Numbered from the stretch's first letter, positions 51,377 through 61,043 are shown. The stretch is DNA of 64,000 nucleotides from Actinomycetota bacterium (GCA_005888335.1 VAWY01000127.1:12936-76935); one strand, 5' to 3'. The notes: generated by a model not told the origin, from the letters alone. A program made the numbers and translations.

Positions 51377-52339
51377 TCACGCCGCCTCCGCGACGAGCGG
51401 GAGCAGCGCGACGGGCTCGACGACCCGGCATTCCCCCGCCGCGCGCTCGTCCAGGCGGTCCGGTCCGGACGCCGCGACGCCCGCGCCCCACAGCACGGCG
51501 GGCACCGGCGCGCCGTCGTGGGCGCCGGTCGCCGGGTCGGTGCCGTGATCGGGGCAGACGACGAGCCGGCCGCCCTGGGCGCCGACCAGGTCGCGCAGCG
51601 GCGCCACGAGCTCGGCGTCGAGGCGCTCGAGCGCGGCCACCACGCCTTCGGGGTCGCGGCGGTGGGCGGCCTCGTCGGGCGCGCCCACGTGCACGACGAC
51701 CCGCTCGGCCCCCGCGGCGACCGCGCCGATCGCCGCCTGGGCCTTGGATCGCAGGTCGCTGTCGACGTCGCCCGTCGCGCCGCCCGGGACGACGACGCCG
51801 GCGCCGAGCAGCCGAGCGCACCCGGCCGCCGCGCCGCGGGCGGCGACCACGGTGGTCGGCACGGGCAGCGGGCCGGACAGCGAGGCGCCGTCGTCCCAGA
51901 CGGTCAACCGCAGGCCGAGCGTGCGGCGGTCCTGCGGGCGCGCGGCCGCGACCAGGACGAGGCGGTGGCCGCCGATCGAGAACGCCCAGCCGCGCATGTG
52001 CGCGCAGACGTCGCGCGCCTGGCGCACCGACGCGCGCCGCCCGTTCGCGTAGCGCAGGTCGGCGCGCCACGCGATGAGCCCGTCGGGTACGTCGATGCCG
52101 TGCGCGGCGGCGTCGACGCGCCCGCGCCCGACCGGGGCAGCGGGCGCCGCGCCCAGGAGCGCCGGGATGCCCGTCTCCGAGCCCGCGGGCCACCCGGCGG
52201 GCGTCGTCGCCACGCGCAGGACGGTGCCGTCGGCGGCCAGGGCGTCGAGCACCGGCGTGCGGGCGGCCTGCAGCGCGGTCGGCACGCCCGGGCGGACGGG
52301 CTGCGCGGCGCCGTCGGGGATGACGAGGACGTCTACCAC
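51377..52339 (-). CDS. Archaeal-type phosphoglycerate mutase (ApgM/COG3635)-like protein (320 aa)
   Basis: GTG at 52339 overlaps the end of cobO. Alkaline-phosphatase superfamily: metal-binding Asp in VLVIPDGAAQP (residues 5-15), the nucleophile Ser54 in AGSETGIPALLG, GRGRVDAAAHGIDVP, then VVVHVGAPDEAAHR and VVCPDHGTDPATGAHDGAPVP at the C-terminus. Shorter than usual ApgM proteins (about 400). Its place between cobO and cobB suggests a cobamide-related job: alpha-ribazole-phosphate hydrolysis or supply of L-threonine phosphate. Such a role is only inferred; some members of this family were suggested as homoserine kinases. Confidence 0.8.
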   Translation of the reverse strand: MVDVLVIPDGAAQPVRPGVPTALQAARTPVLDALAADGTVLRVATTPAGWPAGSETGIPALLGAAPAAPVGRGRVDAAAHGIDVPDGLIAWRADLRYANGRRASVRQARDVCAHMRGWAFSIGGHRLVLVAAARPQDRRTLGLRLTVWDDGASLSGPLPVPTTVVAARGAAAGCARLLGAGVVVPGGATGDVDSDLRSKAQAAIGAVAAGAERVVVHVGAPDEAAHRRDPEGVVAALERLDAELVAPLRDLVGAQGGRLVVCPDHGTDPATGAHDGAPVPAVLWGAGVAASGPDRLDERAAGECRVVEPVALLPLVAEAA

Positions 52340-52926
52340 TCGATCCCCTGCTGCGCGCGGATGCCCGCGTCCATCGGGTGCTTGACCTTGACCACCTCGG
52401 AGACGAGGTCGGCCGCGGCGATCAACTCGGGGGCGGCGTCGCGGCCGGTGATGACGACGTGCTGGAAGCCGGGGCGCTCGCGCATCGTCGTCACGACGTC
52501 GCCGACGTCGATCCACCCCCACTTGATGGGATAGGTGAGCTCGTCGAGGAGCAGGAACTCGAAGCGCTCCTCGGCGATCATCCGCTTGACCCCGGCCCAC
52601 CCCTCGCGAGCGAGATCGGCCGAGTGCTCGAGGTCGCGCGAGATCCACGACCAGCCGTCGCCCATCTTCTCCCACGTCACTCCGCCCAGCGCCGCGGCCG
52701 CCTTCGCCTCGCCGACCTTCCACTTGCCGGACTTGACGAACTGGAAGACGCCGCAGCGGTAGCCGCGCGCCCACGAGCGAAGCAGCATCCCGAACGCGGA
52801 CGTGCTCTTGCCCTTGCCGTGGCCGGTGACGACGACGAGCAGCGGGCGGTCGCGCGGCTTGCGGCGCTTGGGCTCGGCGCTGCCCCGGTCGCCGGGGAGG
52901 TGGGGGACGTCGACGTCGATGGTCAT
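52333..52926 (-). CDS. cobO: Cob(I)yrinic acid a,c-diamide adenosyltransferase CobO/BtuR (197 aa)
   Basis: Transfers the adenosyl group of ATP to the cobalt of corrinoids. P-loop VVTGHGKGKSTSAFGMLLRS, RGYRCGVFQFVKSGKW, ISRDLEHSADLAREGW, LLLDELTYPIKWGW and HVVITGRDAAPELIAAADLV match BtuR/CobO. Normal length. The ATG overlaps the chlID stop (ATGA); the stop lies inside the next gene. Confidence 0.95.
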   Translation of the reverse strand: MTIDVDVPHLPGDRGSAEPKRRKPRDRPLLVVVTGHGKGKSTSAFGMLLRSWARGYRCGVFQFVKSGKWKVGEAKAAAALGGVTWEKMGDGWSWISRDLEHSADLAREGWAGVKRMIAEERFEFLLLDELTYPIKWGWIDVGDVVTTMRERPGFQHVVITGRDAAPELIAAADLVSEVVKVKHPMDAGIRAQQGIEW

Positions 52927-54938
52927 GCGGCGCTCCTCGAGGTCGCGGGGACGAGCGGATGGACGTGGCCGCCGCCGGCGCGGGCCAGCGACGCGGCGAG
53001 GCCGAGCCGGACGGGGCCGTCCTCGGTGTCGACGACGTGGAGCGCGTCGGCCGCGGCGCCGAGCCGCGCGGCGGCGGCGTGCGCGCGGCCGTCGCGATCG
53101 GCGACGCGCCCGTCGGTGATGACGATCGCGATCGCGCGGCGGTCGGGCTCGCGCAGCGACTCGCGGCAGATCAGCTCCGCCGCGGCGGCGAGCCCGGCGG
53201 CGAGCGGCGTGCGCCCGCCCGTGGGCAGGCCGCGGACCGCCTGGGCGGCGCGCTCCAGCGGCGCGCCCGGGGCGACGACGAGCCGCGCGCCGCCGTCGCG
53301 GAAGGCGAGGATCGCGACGCGGTCACGCCGCGCGTAGGCGTCGCGCAGCAGGCCGAGGACCGCGCCCTTGACGCGGGCGAGCCGGCGACGGGCGCCCATC
53401 GAGCCGCTGGCGTCGACGAGCAGGCACAAGAGCGCGCCCTCCCGGCCGCTGCGGACGTGCTCACGCAGCGCGCCCGGCTCGGCGCCGGTGAGGCGCGCGC
53501 GCAGCGTCGCCACGATGGCCAGGTCGGCGGCGCCGGCGGCGGCCGCGCGGCTGTCGATCACCCCGGCGCCCGGGCCGGCCGCGCGGGCTCGGCGGCCGTG
53601 CGGGCCGCGCCCGGCGCCCGCGAGCCGCAGCGCGTCGAGCGGCAGCCGGGCGGGCGCCGGCGGGTCGCGGCGCGGACGGGCGGGGGCGGCGGCGTCGTCG
53701 GCGGCCGGCTCGCCGGCGTCGCCCGCTCGGCCCGGCGCAGCGCCGTGGCGCGCGTCGTGGTCGCCGTTGCGGGGCGCCGGCGCGCCGGACGCGCCGTCGT
53801 CGCCGGCGCTCCCCGCCGGCGCCCGCTCGCGGGAGCCGTCGTCGCCGGGACGCTCCGCCGGCGCCCGGCTGCCGCCGTCGCGGTCGCTTCGCCGCCGCGG
53901 CGGCCCGCCGTTGCCGCTCCCGCCCGGCCCGTCGTCCGGCGGCTCGTCGCCGTCGAGCGCGCGGTCGAGCTCGTCGTGCGCCGGCGTGTGGCCGTCGAGC
54001 GGGTCGCGACGGCGGCGGTGGGTCAGCGCGAGCGGCGCCGCGCGCCGGACGTGCTCCTCGCCGACCTCGCCGGCGCCGTCGAGCGCCGCGAGGGCCCGCG
54101 CGGCGCGCGCGCAGACGATGTCCCCGCGCACGCCGTCGACGCCCAGCTTCGCGCACGCCCCGGTGATCCGCAGCAGCTCGCGCTCGGGCAGCCGCACGGC
54201 GCCCAGACGGTCCCGCGCGACCGCGACACGCGCCGCGAGCGCGTCCTCCTCTGGCCCCCAGCGCGCGGCGAAGGCAGCCGGGTCGCGCTCGAAGGCCAGC
54301 CGCCGGCGGACGATCTCGGCGCGCACGGCCGGGTCCTCCGGCGTGCGCACGTCCACCCCGAGCCCGAAGCGGTCGAGCAGCTGCGGGCGCAGATCGCCCT
54401 CCTCGACGTTCATCGTCCCGACGAGCAGGAAGCGCGCGTCGTGCTCGACCGACACCGCGTCGCGCTCGACCCGGGCCACGCCCGAGGCCGCGGCGTCCAG
54501 CAGCGCGTCGACGAGGTGATCGGGCAGCAGGTTGACCTCGTCGACGTAGAGGATCCCCTGGTGCGCGCGAGCGAGCAGCCCGGGCTCGAAGGCCTGCTCG
54601 CCGGCCAGCGCCCGGCCGAGGTCGAGCGCGCCGACGAGGCGGTCCAGCGTGGCGCCCAGCGGCACCTCGACGAGCGGCGCCGCGCGCCGCGCGACCGGCG
54701 CCTCGAACGGGACCTGCCCCGCGGGCCCGCGCTCGCCCGGGGCGAAGGCGAACGCCTCGTCCGCGGCCGCCTCCACCGCGGGCAGCAGCGGCGCCAGGGC
54801 GCGCACCGCTGTGGACTTGGCGGTCCCGCGCTGGCCGCGCACGAGCACGCCGCCGACGTCCGGCGCGACGGCGTTGATGAGGAGCGCCTCGACCAGCGCC
54901 TCCTGGCCGACGATCGCGCTGAGCGGGAACAAGGTCAC
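52923..54938 (-). CDS. ChlI/ChlD-like chelatase subunit fusion, probable cobaltochelatase partner of CobN (671 aa)
   Basis: AAA+ part (residues 1-about 320): IVGQEALVEALLINAV, Walker A VRGQRGTAKSTAVRAL, Walker B GILYVDEVNLLPDHLVDALL, sensor GTMNVEEGDLRPQLLDRFGL. A Pro/Asp/Arg-rich linker (about 345-460) leads to a von Willebrand A domain with the MIDAS motif LLVDASGSMG and ending in VITDGRVADRDG. This is the I and D subunits of magnesium chelatase in one chain, which in the absence of CobS and CobT is the likely ATPase/scaffold for CobN. GTG start overlaps the cobN stop. Confidence 0.9.
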   Translation of the reverse strand: MTLFPLSAIVGQEALVEALLINAVAPDVGGVLVRGQRGTAKSTAVRALAPLLPAVEAAADEAFAFAPGERGPAGQVPFEAPVARRAAPLVEVPLGATLDRLVGALDLGRALAGEQAFEPGLLARAHQGILYVDEVNLLPDHLVDALLDAAASGVARVERDAVSVEHDARFLLVGTMNVEEGDLRPQLLDRFGLGVDVRTPEDPAVRAEIVRRRLAFERDPAAFAARWGPEEDALAARVAVARDRLGAVRLPERELLRITGACAKLGVDGVRGDIVCARAARALAALDGAGEVGEEHVRRAAPLALTHRRRRDPLDGHTPAHDELDRALDGDEPPDDGPGGSGNGGPPRRRSDRDGGSRAPAERPGDDGSRERAPAGSAGDDGASGAPAPRNGDHDARHGAAPGRAGDAGEPAADDAAAPARPRRDPPAPARLPLDALRLAGAGRGPHGRRARAAGPGAGVIDSRAAAAGAADLAIVATLRARLTGAEPGALREHVRSGREGALLCLLVDASGSMGARRRLARVKGAVLGLLRDAYARRDRVAILAFRDGGARLVVAPGAPLERAAQAVRGLPTGGRTPLAAGLAAAAELICRESLREPDRRAIAIVITDGRVADRDGRAHAAAARLGAAADALHVVDTEDGPVRLGLAASLARAGGGHVHPLVPATSRSAA

Positions 54939-57900
54939 GCGCCCGCCTCCTCGAGCTCGCCCTCGAGGGCGAGGAACCGGTCGCGCAACCCGGCGAGCGT
55001 CGCCTCGCCGGGCTGCGCCCAGAGCCCGCGGTCCGCGGCCTCCAGCAGCCGCTCGGCGATCGCGCGCGCCGCCCATGGATTCGACCGCGTCATGAACGCC
55101 GCGACGTCGTCGTCGAGGACATAGCGCTCGGCGAGGCGCTCGTACATCCAGTCCTCGGCGACGCCGGTCGTGGCGTCGTAGCCGAACAGGTAGTCCACGG
55201 TCGCCGCCAGCTCGGCGGCGCCCTTGTAGCCGTGGCGGATCATCGACGCGATCCAGCGCGGGTTGGCGACCCGCGCGCGGAAGATGCGGCGCGTCTCCTC
55301 GGCCAGCGTGCGCGCAACCACGCGCGACGGGTCGGCGCTGTCGCCCAGGTACGCGGCGGGCTCGCGGCCGGTGAGCGCGCGCACCGTCGCGACCATGCCG
55401 CCGTGGTACTGGTAGTAGTCGTCGGAGTCGAGGATGTCGTGCTCGCGGTTGTCGACGTTCTTGACCGCGATCTCGACGCGCGCGTAGCAGTCGCGCATCG
55501 CGTCGGCGGCGGGCGCGCCGTCGAGCCCCCGGCCGTAGCCCCAGCCGCCCCACGCCTCGTAGACCTCGGCGAGGTCGGCGTCGCCGCGCCAGTCGCGCGC
55601 GTCGAGCAGCTGCAGCAGGCCGGCGCCGTAGGTCCCGGGCTTGGAGCCGAACACGCGCGTCGTCGCCCGCCGCCACGCGGCCTCCGCGCCCAGCTCGGCG
55701 GCGAGGCGCTCCGCGTCGGCGCGCGCGTGCGCGGCGACGTAGTTGGCCTCGGGCGGCTCGTCGAGCGCGGCCACGGTGGCGATCGCGTCGTCGAGCAGCC
55801 CGACGAGGTGCGGGAACGCGTCGCGGAAGAACCCCGAGATGCGCACCGTGACGTCCACGCGCGGGCGGCCGAGCTCCTCGAGCGGGACGACCTCGATGCC
55901 GGTGACGCGCCGCGACTCGCGGTGCCAGACCGGCCTGACGCCGAGCAGCGCGAGGATCTCGGCGACGTCGTCGCCCTGCGTGCGCATGGCCGACGTCCCC
56001 CAGGCGACGAGCCCGACCATCCGCGGCACCTCGCCGCGCTCGCGGCGGTGGCGCTCGAGCAGCGCGTCGGCGAGGCGCCGGCCGACGTCCCACGACAGCT
56101 CGGAGGGCAGCGCGCGCGGGTCGACGGAGTAGAAGTTGCGCCCGGTCGGCAGCACGTCGAGGCGGCCGCGCGTCGGGCTGCCGGACGGGCCGGCGGGGAC
56201 GTGGCGCCCGCGCAGCGCGGCGAGCACGTGCGCGATCTCATCGTCGCTGCGCCGGATGCGCGGGACGACCTCCGCGGCCGCGAAGCGCAGGACGGCCTCG
56301 ACGCCGCCGTCGGGCCGCCCGAGGACCGCCGCGCAGGCCTCGCCGGCCCTCGCCGGGTCCCACCCACGCTGCGCGAGCGCGTCGAGCAGCGCCATCTGCG
56401 CCGCCTCCAGGCGGTCGACGACGTCGCCCGCGCTGGACGCCGCCCCGTGGAACCGGGCGAGCAGCTCGTCCGGCACGCGCGGCGCCCGCGCGCCGGGCGC
56501 AGCCACGAGCGCGGGCTCGTCGAGGCCGAATGCGGCGCCCACCGCCGCGCGCAGCCCGGGCAGCCCGCGCGACGCGACGGGCAGGCGCAGCATCGCCGCG
56601 ACCAGCCCGCGCAGCCGGTCGCCCTCCGGCGCGCGCCCGAGCACGTGCAGGCCGTCCTTGACCTGGATGTCCTTGACCTCGCACAGGTAGCCGTCGATGT
56701 GCTCGACGAGCGCGCCGACGTCGTCGGGGCGCTCGTGCACGCCGAGGTCGGCCTGCAGGTTGGCGCGCTCGATCGCCGCCCAGATCCGCGCGGCGAGCGC
56801 GGGCAGCTTGGGCGGGTCGAGCACCTCCAGGCGCGCGTACTCGTCGAGCAGCGCCTCGAGCTCGGCGAGCTCGTCATAGGTGTCGGCGCGCATCATCGGC
56901 GGGACGAGGTGGTCGACGATGACCGCGTGCGCGCGGCGCTTGGCCTGCACGCCCTCCCCCGGGTCGTTGACGACGAACGGGTAGACGAGCGGCACGTCGC
57001 CCAGCGCGGCGTCCGGCGCGCACGCGGGCGAGAGCGCGAGCATCTTGCCCGGCAGCCACTCGAGCGTCCCGTGCTTGCCCAGGTGCACGACGGCGTCGGC
57101 GTCCCACACCGCGCCCAGCCACCGGTAGCACGCGAGGTAGTGGTGGGTCGGCGGCAGCTGCGGGTCGTGGTAGATGCCGACCGGATCCTCGCCGTAGCCG
57201 CGCGGCGGCTGGATCGCCAGCACGACGTCGCCGAGCTCGAGCCCCGCGATCACGAAGTCGTCGCCGTCGACGTAGCGGTCGCCCGGCGGGGCGCCCCAGC
57301 GCTCCTCGATCGCGTCGCGCAGCGCCGCCGGCAGCGTCGCGTACCAGTCGAGGTAGTCGCCGACCGGCAGGCGCAGCGGCGCGCGCGCGAGCTGGTCGTC
57401 GGTGAGGAACTCGGGGTCGTGGCCGCCGGCGCCGATGAGCGCGTGCATCAGCGCGTCGCCGCCGGCGAGGTCGTGCTCGACCTCCAGCGCGCGCAGCAGC
57501 TCGAGCGCGCTGGCCGGCGTGTCGAGCCCGACCGCCATGCCCACGCGCGCGTGCCTGGTCGGGAAGCTCGTCAGCAGGATCGCCACGCGCGGACGGGTCG
57601 TGGAGCGCAGCCGCGCGTGGCGGACGGCGAGCCGCGCCACCCGCGCGCAGCGCTCCGGGTCGGGCACGTAGTGCGGCGCCGGGTCGCGCTCCTTGAAGGA
57701 GATGACCCCCGCGAGCAGCCGGCCGTCGAACTCCGGGATGGCGACCTGCGTCGCGGCGTCGAGCGGCGTGAGCCCGGCGTCGGAGGCCATCCAGGCGGCG
57801 CGCGTGCTCGTCGCGCAGACGGCCTGCAGGACCGGGACGTCGAGTGCGGCGAGCGCCTCCGCGTCCCAGTCCTCCGCGTCCGCGGCGCCCGTGCCGCCGG

Positions 57901-58630
57901 TCGCGAGCATGGTCGTCAGCAGCGCGTCGACATGCCCGTCGAGCAGCTCGAGCGCGGCCACCCGGCCGCCGCGGTCGCGGTCGCGGCGCAGCGTGTAGCT
58001 CCAGACGGCCAGCGCGTTGCCGCCCGCCTCCTCGATCGCCGCGGCGAGGGCATCGACGAACGCGGTGTTCCCGGTCAGCCGGTGCGAGCGGTAGAAGCAG
58101 ATCCCGATCGTCGGCCGCGCCGGGTCGTGGCGCGCGAGCGCGTCCTCGAGCGCCACGTCGCCCAGACCCGGCACGTAGACCCCGAGGTCGGGCACCTCGC
58201 GCGGCGGCTCGAAGCCGTGGCCCTCGAGCAGGAACGTGTCGGCGAGGAAGCGCAGGAGCTGCTCGACGTTGTCGACGTCGCCGTGGCGCAGGTACTCGCC
58301 GGCCTGCGCGACGGCGCCCGCCCCGGCCAGCGACAGCGCGGTCATCTCGGCGTCGGGCTCGGCCTCGCCGCCCAGCGCGAGCAGCGCGATGCCGCGCTGC
58401 GCGCAGCGCTCGCGCAGCGCCTCGAAGCCGCCGGGCCAGCCCCGCCGGCCGCCGAGGATCCGGCACAGGACGACGCGGGCGCCGTCGAGCACCTCGTCGA
58501 CGAAGGCCTCCTGGTCGACGGCGCCGGCCGGGTTCGCGCAGCGGACGGCCGGGAAGCCGGCGGGCAGCCGCTGCACCGCCGCGGCCGCCGCGAGGATCTC
58601 GGTGTCGGCGGTGGTCACGAAGCGCAGCAC
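54935..58630 (-). CDS. cobN: Cobaltochelatase large subunit CobN (1231 aa)
   Basis: ATP-dependent insertion of cobalt into hydrogenobyrinic acid a,c-diamide. GTG at 58630, overlapping cobQ by 16 bases. Typical blocks: PTIGICFYRSHRLTGNTAFVD, VISFKERDPAP, VVHLGKHGTLEWLPGKMLAL (conserved His/Glu in the chelatase active area), VYPFVVNDPGEGVQAKRR, and a C-terminus with EWKND-like KNVDNREHDILDSDDYYQYHGG and NPRWIASMIRHGYKG. Length matches CobN. Needs an ATPase complex, here probably the ChlID fusion. Confidence 0.95.
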   Translation of the reverse strand: MLRFVTTADTEILAAAAAVQRLPAGFPAVRCANPAGAVDQEAFVDEVLDGARVVLCRILGGRRGWPGGFEALRERCAQRGIALLALGGEAEPDAEMTALSLAGAGAVAQAGEYLRHGDVDNVEQLLRFLADTFLLEGHGFEPPREVPDLGVYVPGLGDVALEDALARHDPARPTIGICFYRSHRLTGNTAFVDALAAAIEEAGGNALAVWSYTLRRDRDRGGRVAALELLDGHVDALLTTMLATGGTGAADAEDWDAEALAALDVPVLQAVCATSTRAAWMASDAGLTPLDAATQVAIPEFDGRLLAGVISFKERDPAPHYVPDPERCARVARLAVRHARLRSTTRPRVAILLTSFPTRHARVGMAVGLDTPASALELLRALEVEHDLAGGDALMHALIGAGGHDPEFLTDDQLARAPLRLPVGDYLDWYATLPAALRDAIEERWGAPPGDRYVDGDDFVIAGLELGDVVLAIQPPRGYGEDPVGIYHDPQLPPTHHYLACYRWLGAVWDADAVVHLGKHGTLEWLPGKMLALSPACAPDAALGDVPLVYPFVVNDPGEGVQAKRRAHAVIVDHLVPPMMRADTYDELAELEALLDEYARLEVLDPPKLPALAARIWAAIERANLQADLGVHERPDDVGALVEHIDGYLCEVKDIQVKDGLHVLGRAPEGDRLRGLVAAMLRLPVASRGLPGLRAAVGAAFGLDEPALVAAPGARAPRVPDELLARFHGAASSAGDVVDRLEAAQMALLDALAQRGWDPARAGEACAAVLGRPDGGVEAVLRFAAAEVVPRIRRSDDEIAHVLAALRGRHVPAGPSGSPTRGRLDVLPTGRNFYSVDPRALPSELSWDVGRRLADALLERHRRERGEVPRMVGLVAWGTSAMRTQGDDVAEILALLGVRPVWHRESRRVTGIEVVPLEELGRPRVDVTVRISGFFRDAFPHLVGLLDDAIATVAALDEPPEANYVAAHARADAERLAAELGAEAAWRRATTRVFGSKPGTYGAGLLQLLDARDWRGDADLAEVYEAWGGWGYGRGLDGAPAADAMRDCYARVEIAVKNVDNREHDILDSDDYYQYHGGMVATVRALTGREPAAYLGDSADPSRVVARTLAEETRRIFRARVANPRWIASMIRHGYKGAAELAATVDYLFGYDATTGVAEDWMYERLAERYVLDDDVAAFMTRSNPWAARAIAERLLEAADRGLWAQPGEATLAGLRDRFLALEGELEEAGA

Positions 58631-60138
58631 GCGCGGACCTCCGTCTCGACGGTGGGCAGGCCGGACGGCGGGCCGCTCTCGATGAGCGCGGCCAGGCGCT
58701 CGGTGTCGACGTGGCCGGCGACCAGGTCCCCGAGCGCATCGAGGTGCGCCTCGCGGACCGCCGCGAACGAGGTCGCGCCGGGCGTGAAGCGCCGCCCGCG
58801 CGCCGCGGCGACACGGGTCAGCAGGGCCCGGCGAAACGCGTCGTGCTCGAGGGCGCCGTGCCACGAGAGCCCCACGACGGCGCCGGCGCGGCAGCCCTCC
58901 TCCTCGCCGCCGTCCGTGACGAGCACGGGCGCGCCGCCGTGCCGCACCGGGCGGCCGTGGCGGATCTCGTAGCCGGTGACGTCGGTGCCGAGCCAGGTGC
59001 AGCGACCCGACGGGCGGCGCAGCAGCTTGTCCGCCGCGAACGCGGTCGTCACGGGCAGGAGGCCGAGGCCGTCGACGACGCCGCGCCGCGACTCGACGCC
59101 ATCCTCGATGCGCTCGCCGAGCAGCTGGTAGCCGCCGCAGATGCCGAGGATCGGGCCGCCCGCCGCCGCCCGGCCGGCCAGCGCGCGGTCGAGCCCGCTG
59201 CGCCGCAGGCGCTCGAGGTCCTCGACGGTGGCCTTGGTTCCGGGAACGACGACCAGGTCGGCGCGCTCGACGTCGGCCGGCGAGCGCGTGAAGCGCACCC
59301 GCACGCCGGGCTCGGCGGCCAGCGCGTCGGCGTCGGTGAAGTTGCTCATCCAGCGCAGGCGCAGCACGGCGACGTCGAGCGTGTCGCCGTCGGTGGGCCG
59401 CTCCGGGCGCGGCGCCTCGAGCGCCAGCGAGTCCTCGACGTCGAACCAGAGGTCCTCGACATGCGGCAGCACGCCGAGGACGGGGCGGCCCGTCAGCTGC
59501 TCGAGGCGCTCGATGCCCGGCGCGAGGATCGAGGCATCGCCGCGGAACTTGTTGATCACGAAGCCGGCGACGTGGGCCTGGTCGTCGGGCTCGAGCAGCG
59601 CGAGCGTCCCGAACAGCGAGGCGAAGACGCCGCCGCGGTCGATGTCGGCGACCACGATCACCGGCAGGCCGGCCGCGCGGGCCAGGCCCATGTTCGTCAG
59701 GTCCGCGTGGCGCAGGTTGACCTCGGCAGGGCTGCCAGCGCCCTCGCAGACGACCACCTCGAAGCGCGCGCGCAGCTCGGCGAGCGCGGCGGCGACGAGC
59801 GGGCGCAGCTCGCCCTTGAGGTCCTGGTACGAGCGCGCGTCGGCGTCGGCGTAGGGGCGGCCCATCACGACGATCTGGCTGTGGCGCTCGCCCGACGGCT
59901 TGATGAGCACGGGGTTCATCGCCGCCTCGGGCTCGACGCCTGCGGCCGCGGCCTGGACCGCCTGCGAGCGGCCGACCTCGCTGCCGTCGGGCGCGGCGAC
60001 CGAGTTGAGGGCCATGTTCTGCGCCTTGAAGGGGGCGACGCGCACGCCCGCGCGGTGCAGCCAGCGGCAGAGGCCGGCGGTGACCACCGACTTCCCGGCG
60101 TCCGAGTGCGTGCCGCACACGAGCAGTGCGCCGGTCAC
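58615..60138 (-). CDS. cobQ: Cobyric acid synthase CobQ (507 aa)
   Basis: Amidates side chains b, d, e and g of adenosylcobyrinic a,c-diamide with glutamine and ATP. GTG at 60138 overlapping cobD. P-loop LLVCGTHSDAGKSVVTAGLCR, PFKAQNMALNS, VCEGAGSPAEVNLRHADLTN, then the glutaminase part with ILGICGGYQLLGE (Cys) and WHGALEHDAFR (His). Typical length. Confidence 0.95.
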   Translation of the reverse strand: MTGALLVCGTHSDAGKSVVTAGLCRWLHRAGVRVAPFKAQNMALNSVAAPDGSEVGRSQAVQAAAAGVEPEAAMNPVLIKPSGERHSQIVVMGRPYADADARSYQDLKGELRPLVAAALAELRARFEVVVCEGAGSPAEVNLRHADLTNMGLARAAGLPVIVVADIDRGGVFASLFGTLALLEPDDQAHVAGFVINKFRGDASILAPGIERLEQLTGRPVLGVLPHVEDLWFDVEDSLALEAPRPERPTDGDTLDVAVLRLRWMSNFTDADALAAEPGVRVRFTRSPADVERADLVVVPGTKATVEDLERLRRSGLDRALAGRAAAGGPILGICGGYQLLGERIEDGVESRRGVVDGLGLLPVTTAFAADKLLRRPSGRCTWLGTDVTGYEIRHGRPVRHGGAPVLVTDGGEEEGCRAGAVVGLSWHGALEHDAFRRALLTRVAAARGRRFTPGATSFAAVREAHLDALGDLVAGHVDTERLAALIESGPPSGLPTVETEVRACCAS

Positions 60139-61043
60139 CGGCACGCCTCCCGCGCCGCGGCGCACAGCACGGTCGTCGCCGCGCCGACCGCCAGCGACAG
60201 GCGCACCGCCTGCCGCACCGTCGCCGTGTCGGGGGCGGCGCCGTCGCCCAGGCGGGGGCGCCGCTCCGGGCGGCCGCCGTAGCTGACCGGGCCGCCGAGC
60301 TGCACCCCGAGCGCCCCGGCGAACGCGGCTTCCAGGCGCCCGGCGTTGGGGCTGGGGTGCGCGGCGCCGTCGCGGCGCGCGGCCCGCCAGGCAGCGCTGC
60401 GCGAGCCCCCGACCGCCGGCGCGCAGGCGGCGGCCAGCGCCGCGCCGGCGCGGGCGCCCGGCCAGCTCAGGGCGTCGTCGAGCCTCGCCGCGGCCCAGCC
60501 GAAGCGCTCGTAGCGCTCGCTGCGGTGGCCGACCATCGCGTCGAGCGTGTTCGCGGCGCGGTAGCCCGCCACGCCGGCGGGACCGGCGACCGCGCCCCAG
60601 AACAGCACGCCCACGATCGCGTCGCCGGTGTTCTCGGCGACCGACTCGACGACCGCCCGGCAGACGCCCTCCTCGTCGAGCCGTGCCGTGTCGCGGCCGA
60701 CGAGCGCGGGCAGGGCCGCCCGCGCGCCGTCGAGGTCGCCGCCGTCGAGCGCCGCGGCGATGTCCCCCGCCTCCCGGGCCAGCGAGCGGCCCCCGAGCGC
60801 CGCCCACGTCACGGCCAGCAGCGCGGCCGCGCGGCCCAGGCGCCGCGCCAGCAGCTCGCCGGCCAGCGCGGCGAGCCCCACGAGCCCGGCCGCGTAGCCC
60901 ACGCCACGCGCCCGGCTGGGCGCGTACACCGCCCGCTCGACGCGCGCGGCGAGCCGGCCGAACCCGGCGACCGGGTGCGCCCGGCGCGGATCGCCGAACG
61001 CGAGGTCCGCCGCGTAGGCGCCGATGAGCGCGGCGCCGCTCAC
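60135..61043 (-). CDS. cobD: Adenosylcobinamide-phosphate synthase CobD/CbiB (302 aa)
   Basis: A membrane protein that joins aminopropanol (phosphate) to cobyric acid. GTG start overlaps the cobC stop. Family marks: GDPRRAHPVAGFGRLAARVE near the start, VESVAENTGDAIVGVLFW, and GYRAANTLDAMVGHRSERYERFG (about 140-190). Several hydrophobic segments. Length as expected. Its gene product takes the aminopropanol phosphate made by the CobC half of the fusion protein. Confidence 0.94.
   Translation of the reverse strand: MSGAALIGAYAADLAFGDPRRAHPVAGFGRLAARVERAVYAPSRARGVGYAAGLVGLAALAGELLARRLGRAAALLAVTWAALGGRSLAREAGDIAAALDGGDLDGARAALPALVGRDTARLDEEGVCRAVVESVAENTGDAIVGVLFWGAVAGPAGVAGYRAANTLDAMVGHRSERYERFGWAAARLDDALSWPGARAGAALAAACAPAVGGSRSAAWRAARRDGAAHPSPNAGRLEAAFAGALGVQLGGPVSYGGRPERRPRLGDGAAPDTATVRQAVRLSLAVGAATTVLCAAAREACR

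Noticed and set aside
55232..58972. A 1246-residue open frame on the plus strand over cobN
   Set aside because: It is antisense to a clearly conserved CobN and shows only Arg/Ala/Val-rich text without motifs. Shadow frame.
54935..60118. A 1727-residue frame suggesting a longer CobN
   Set aside because: The extra N-terminal part is an out-of-frame reading of cobQ. CobN homology begins at the GTG at 58630.
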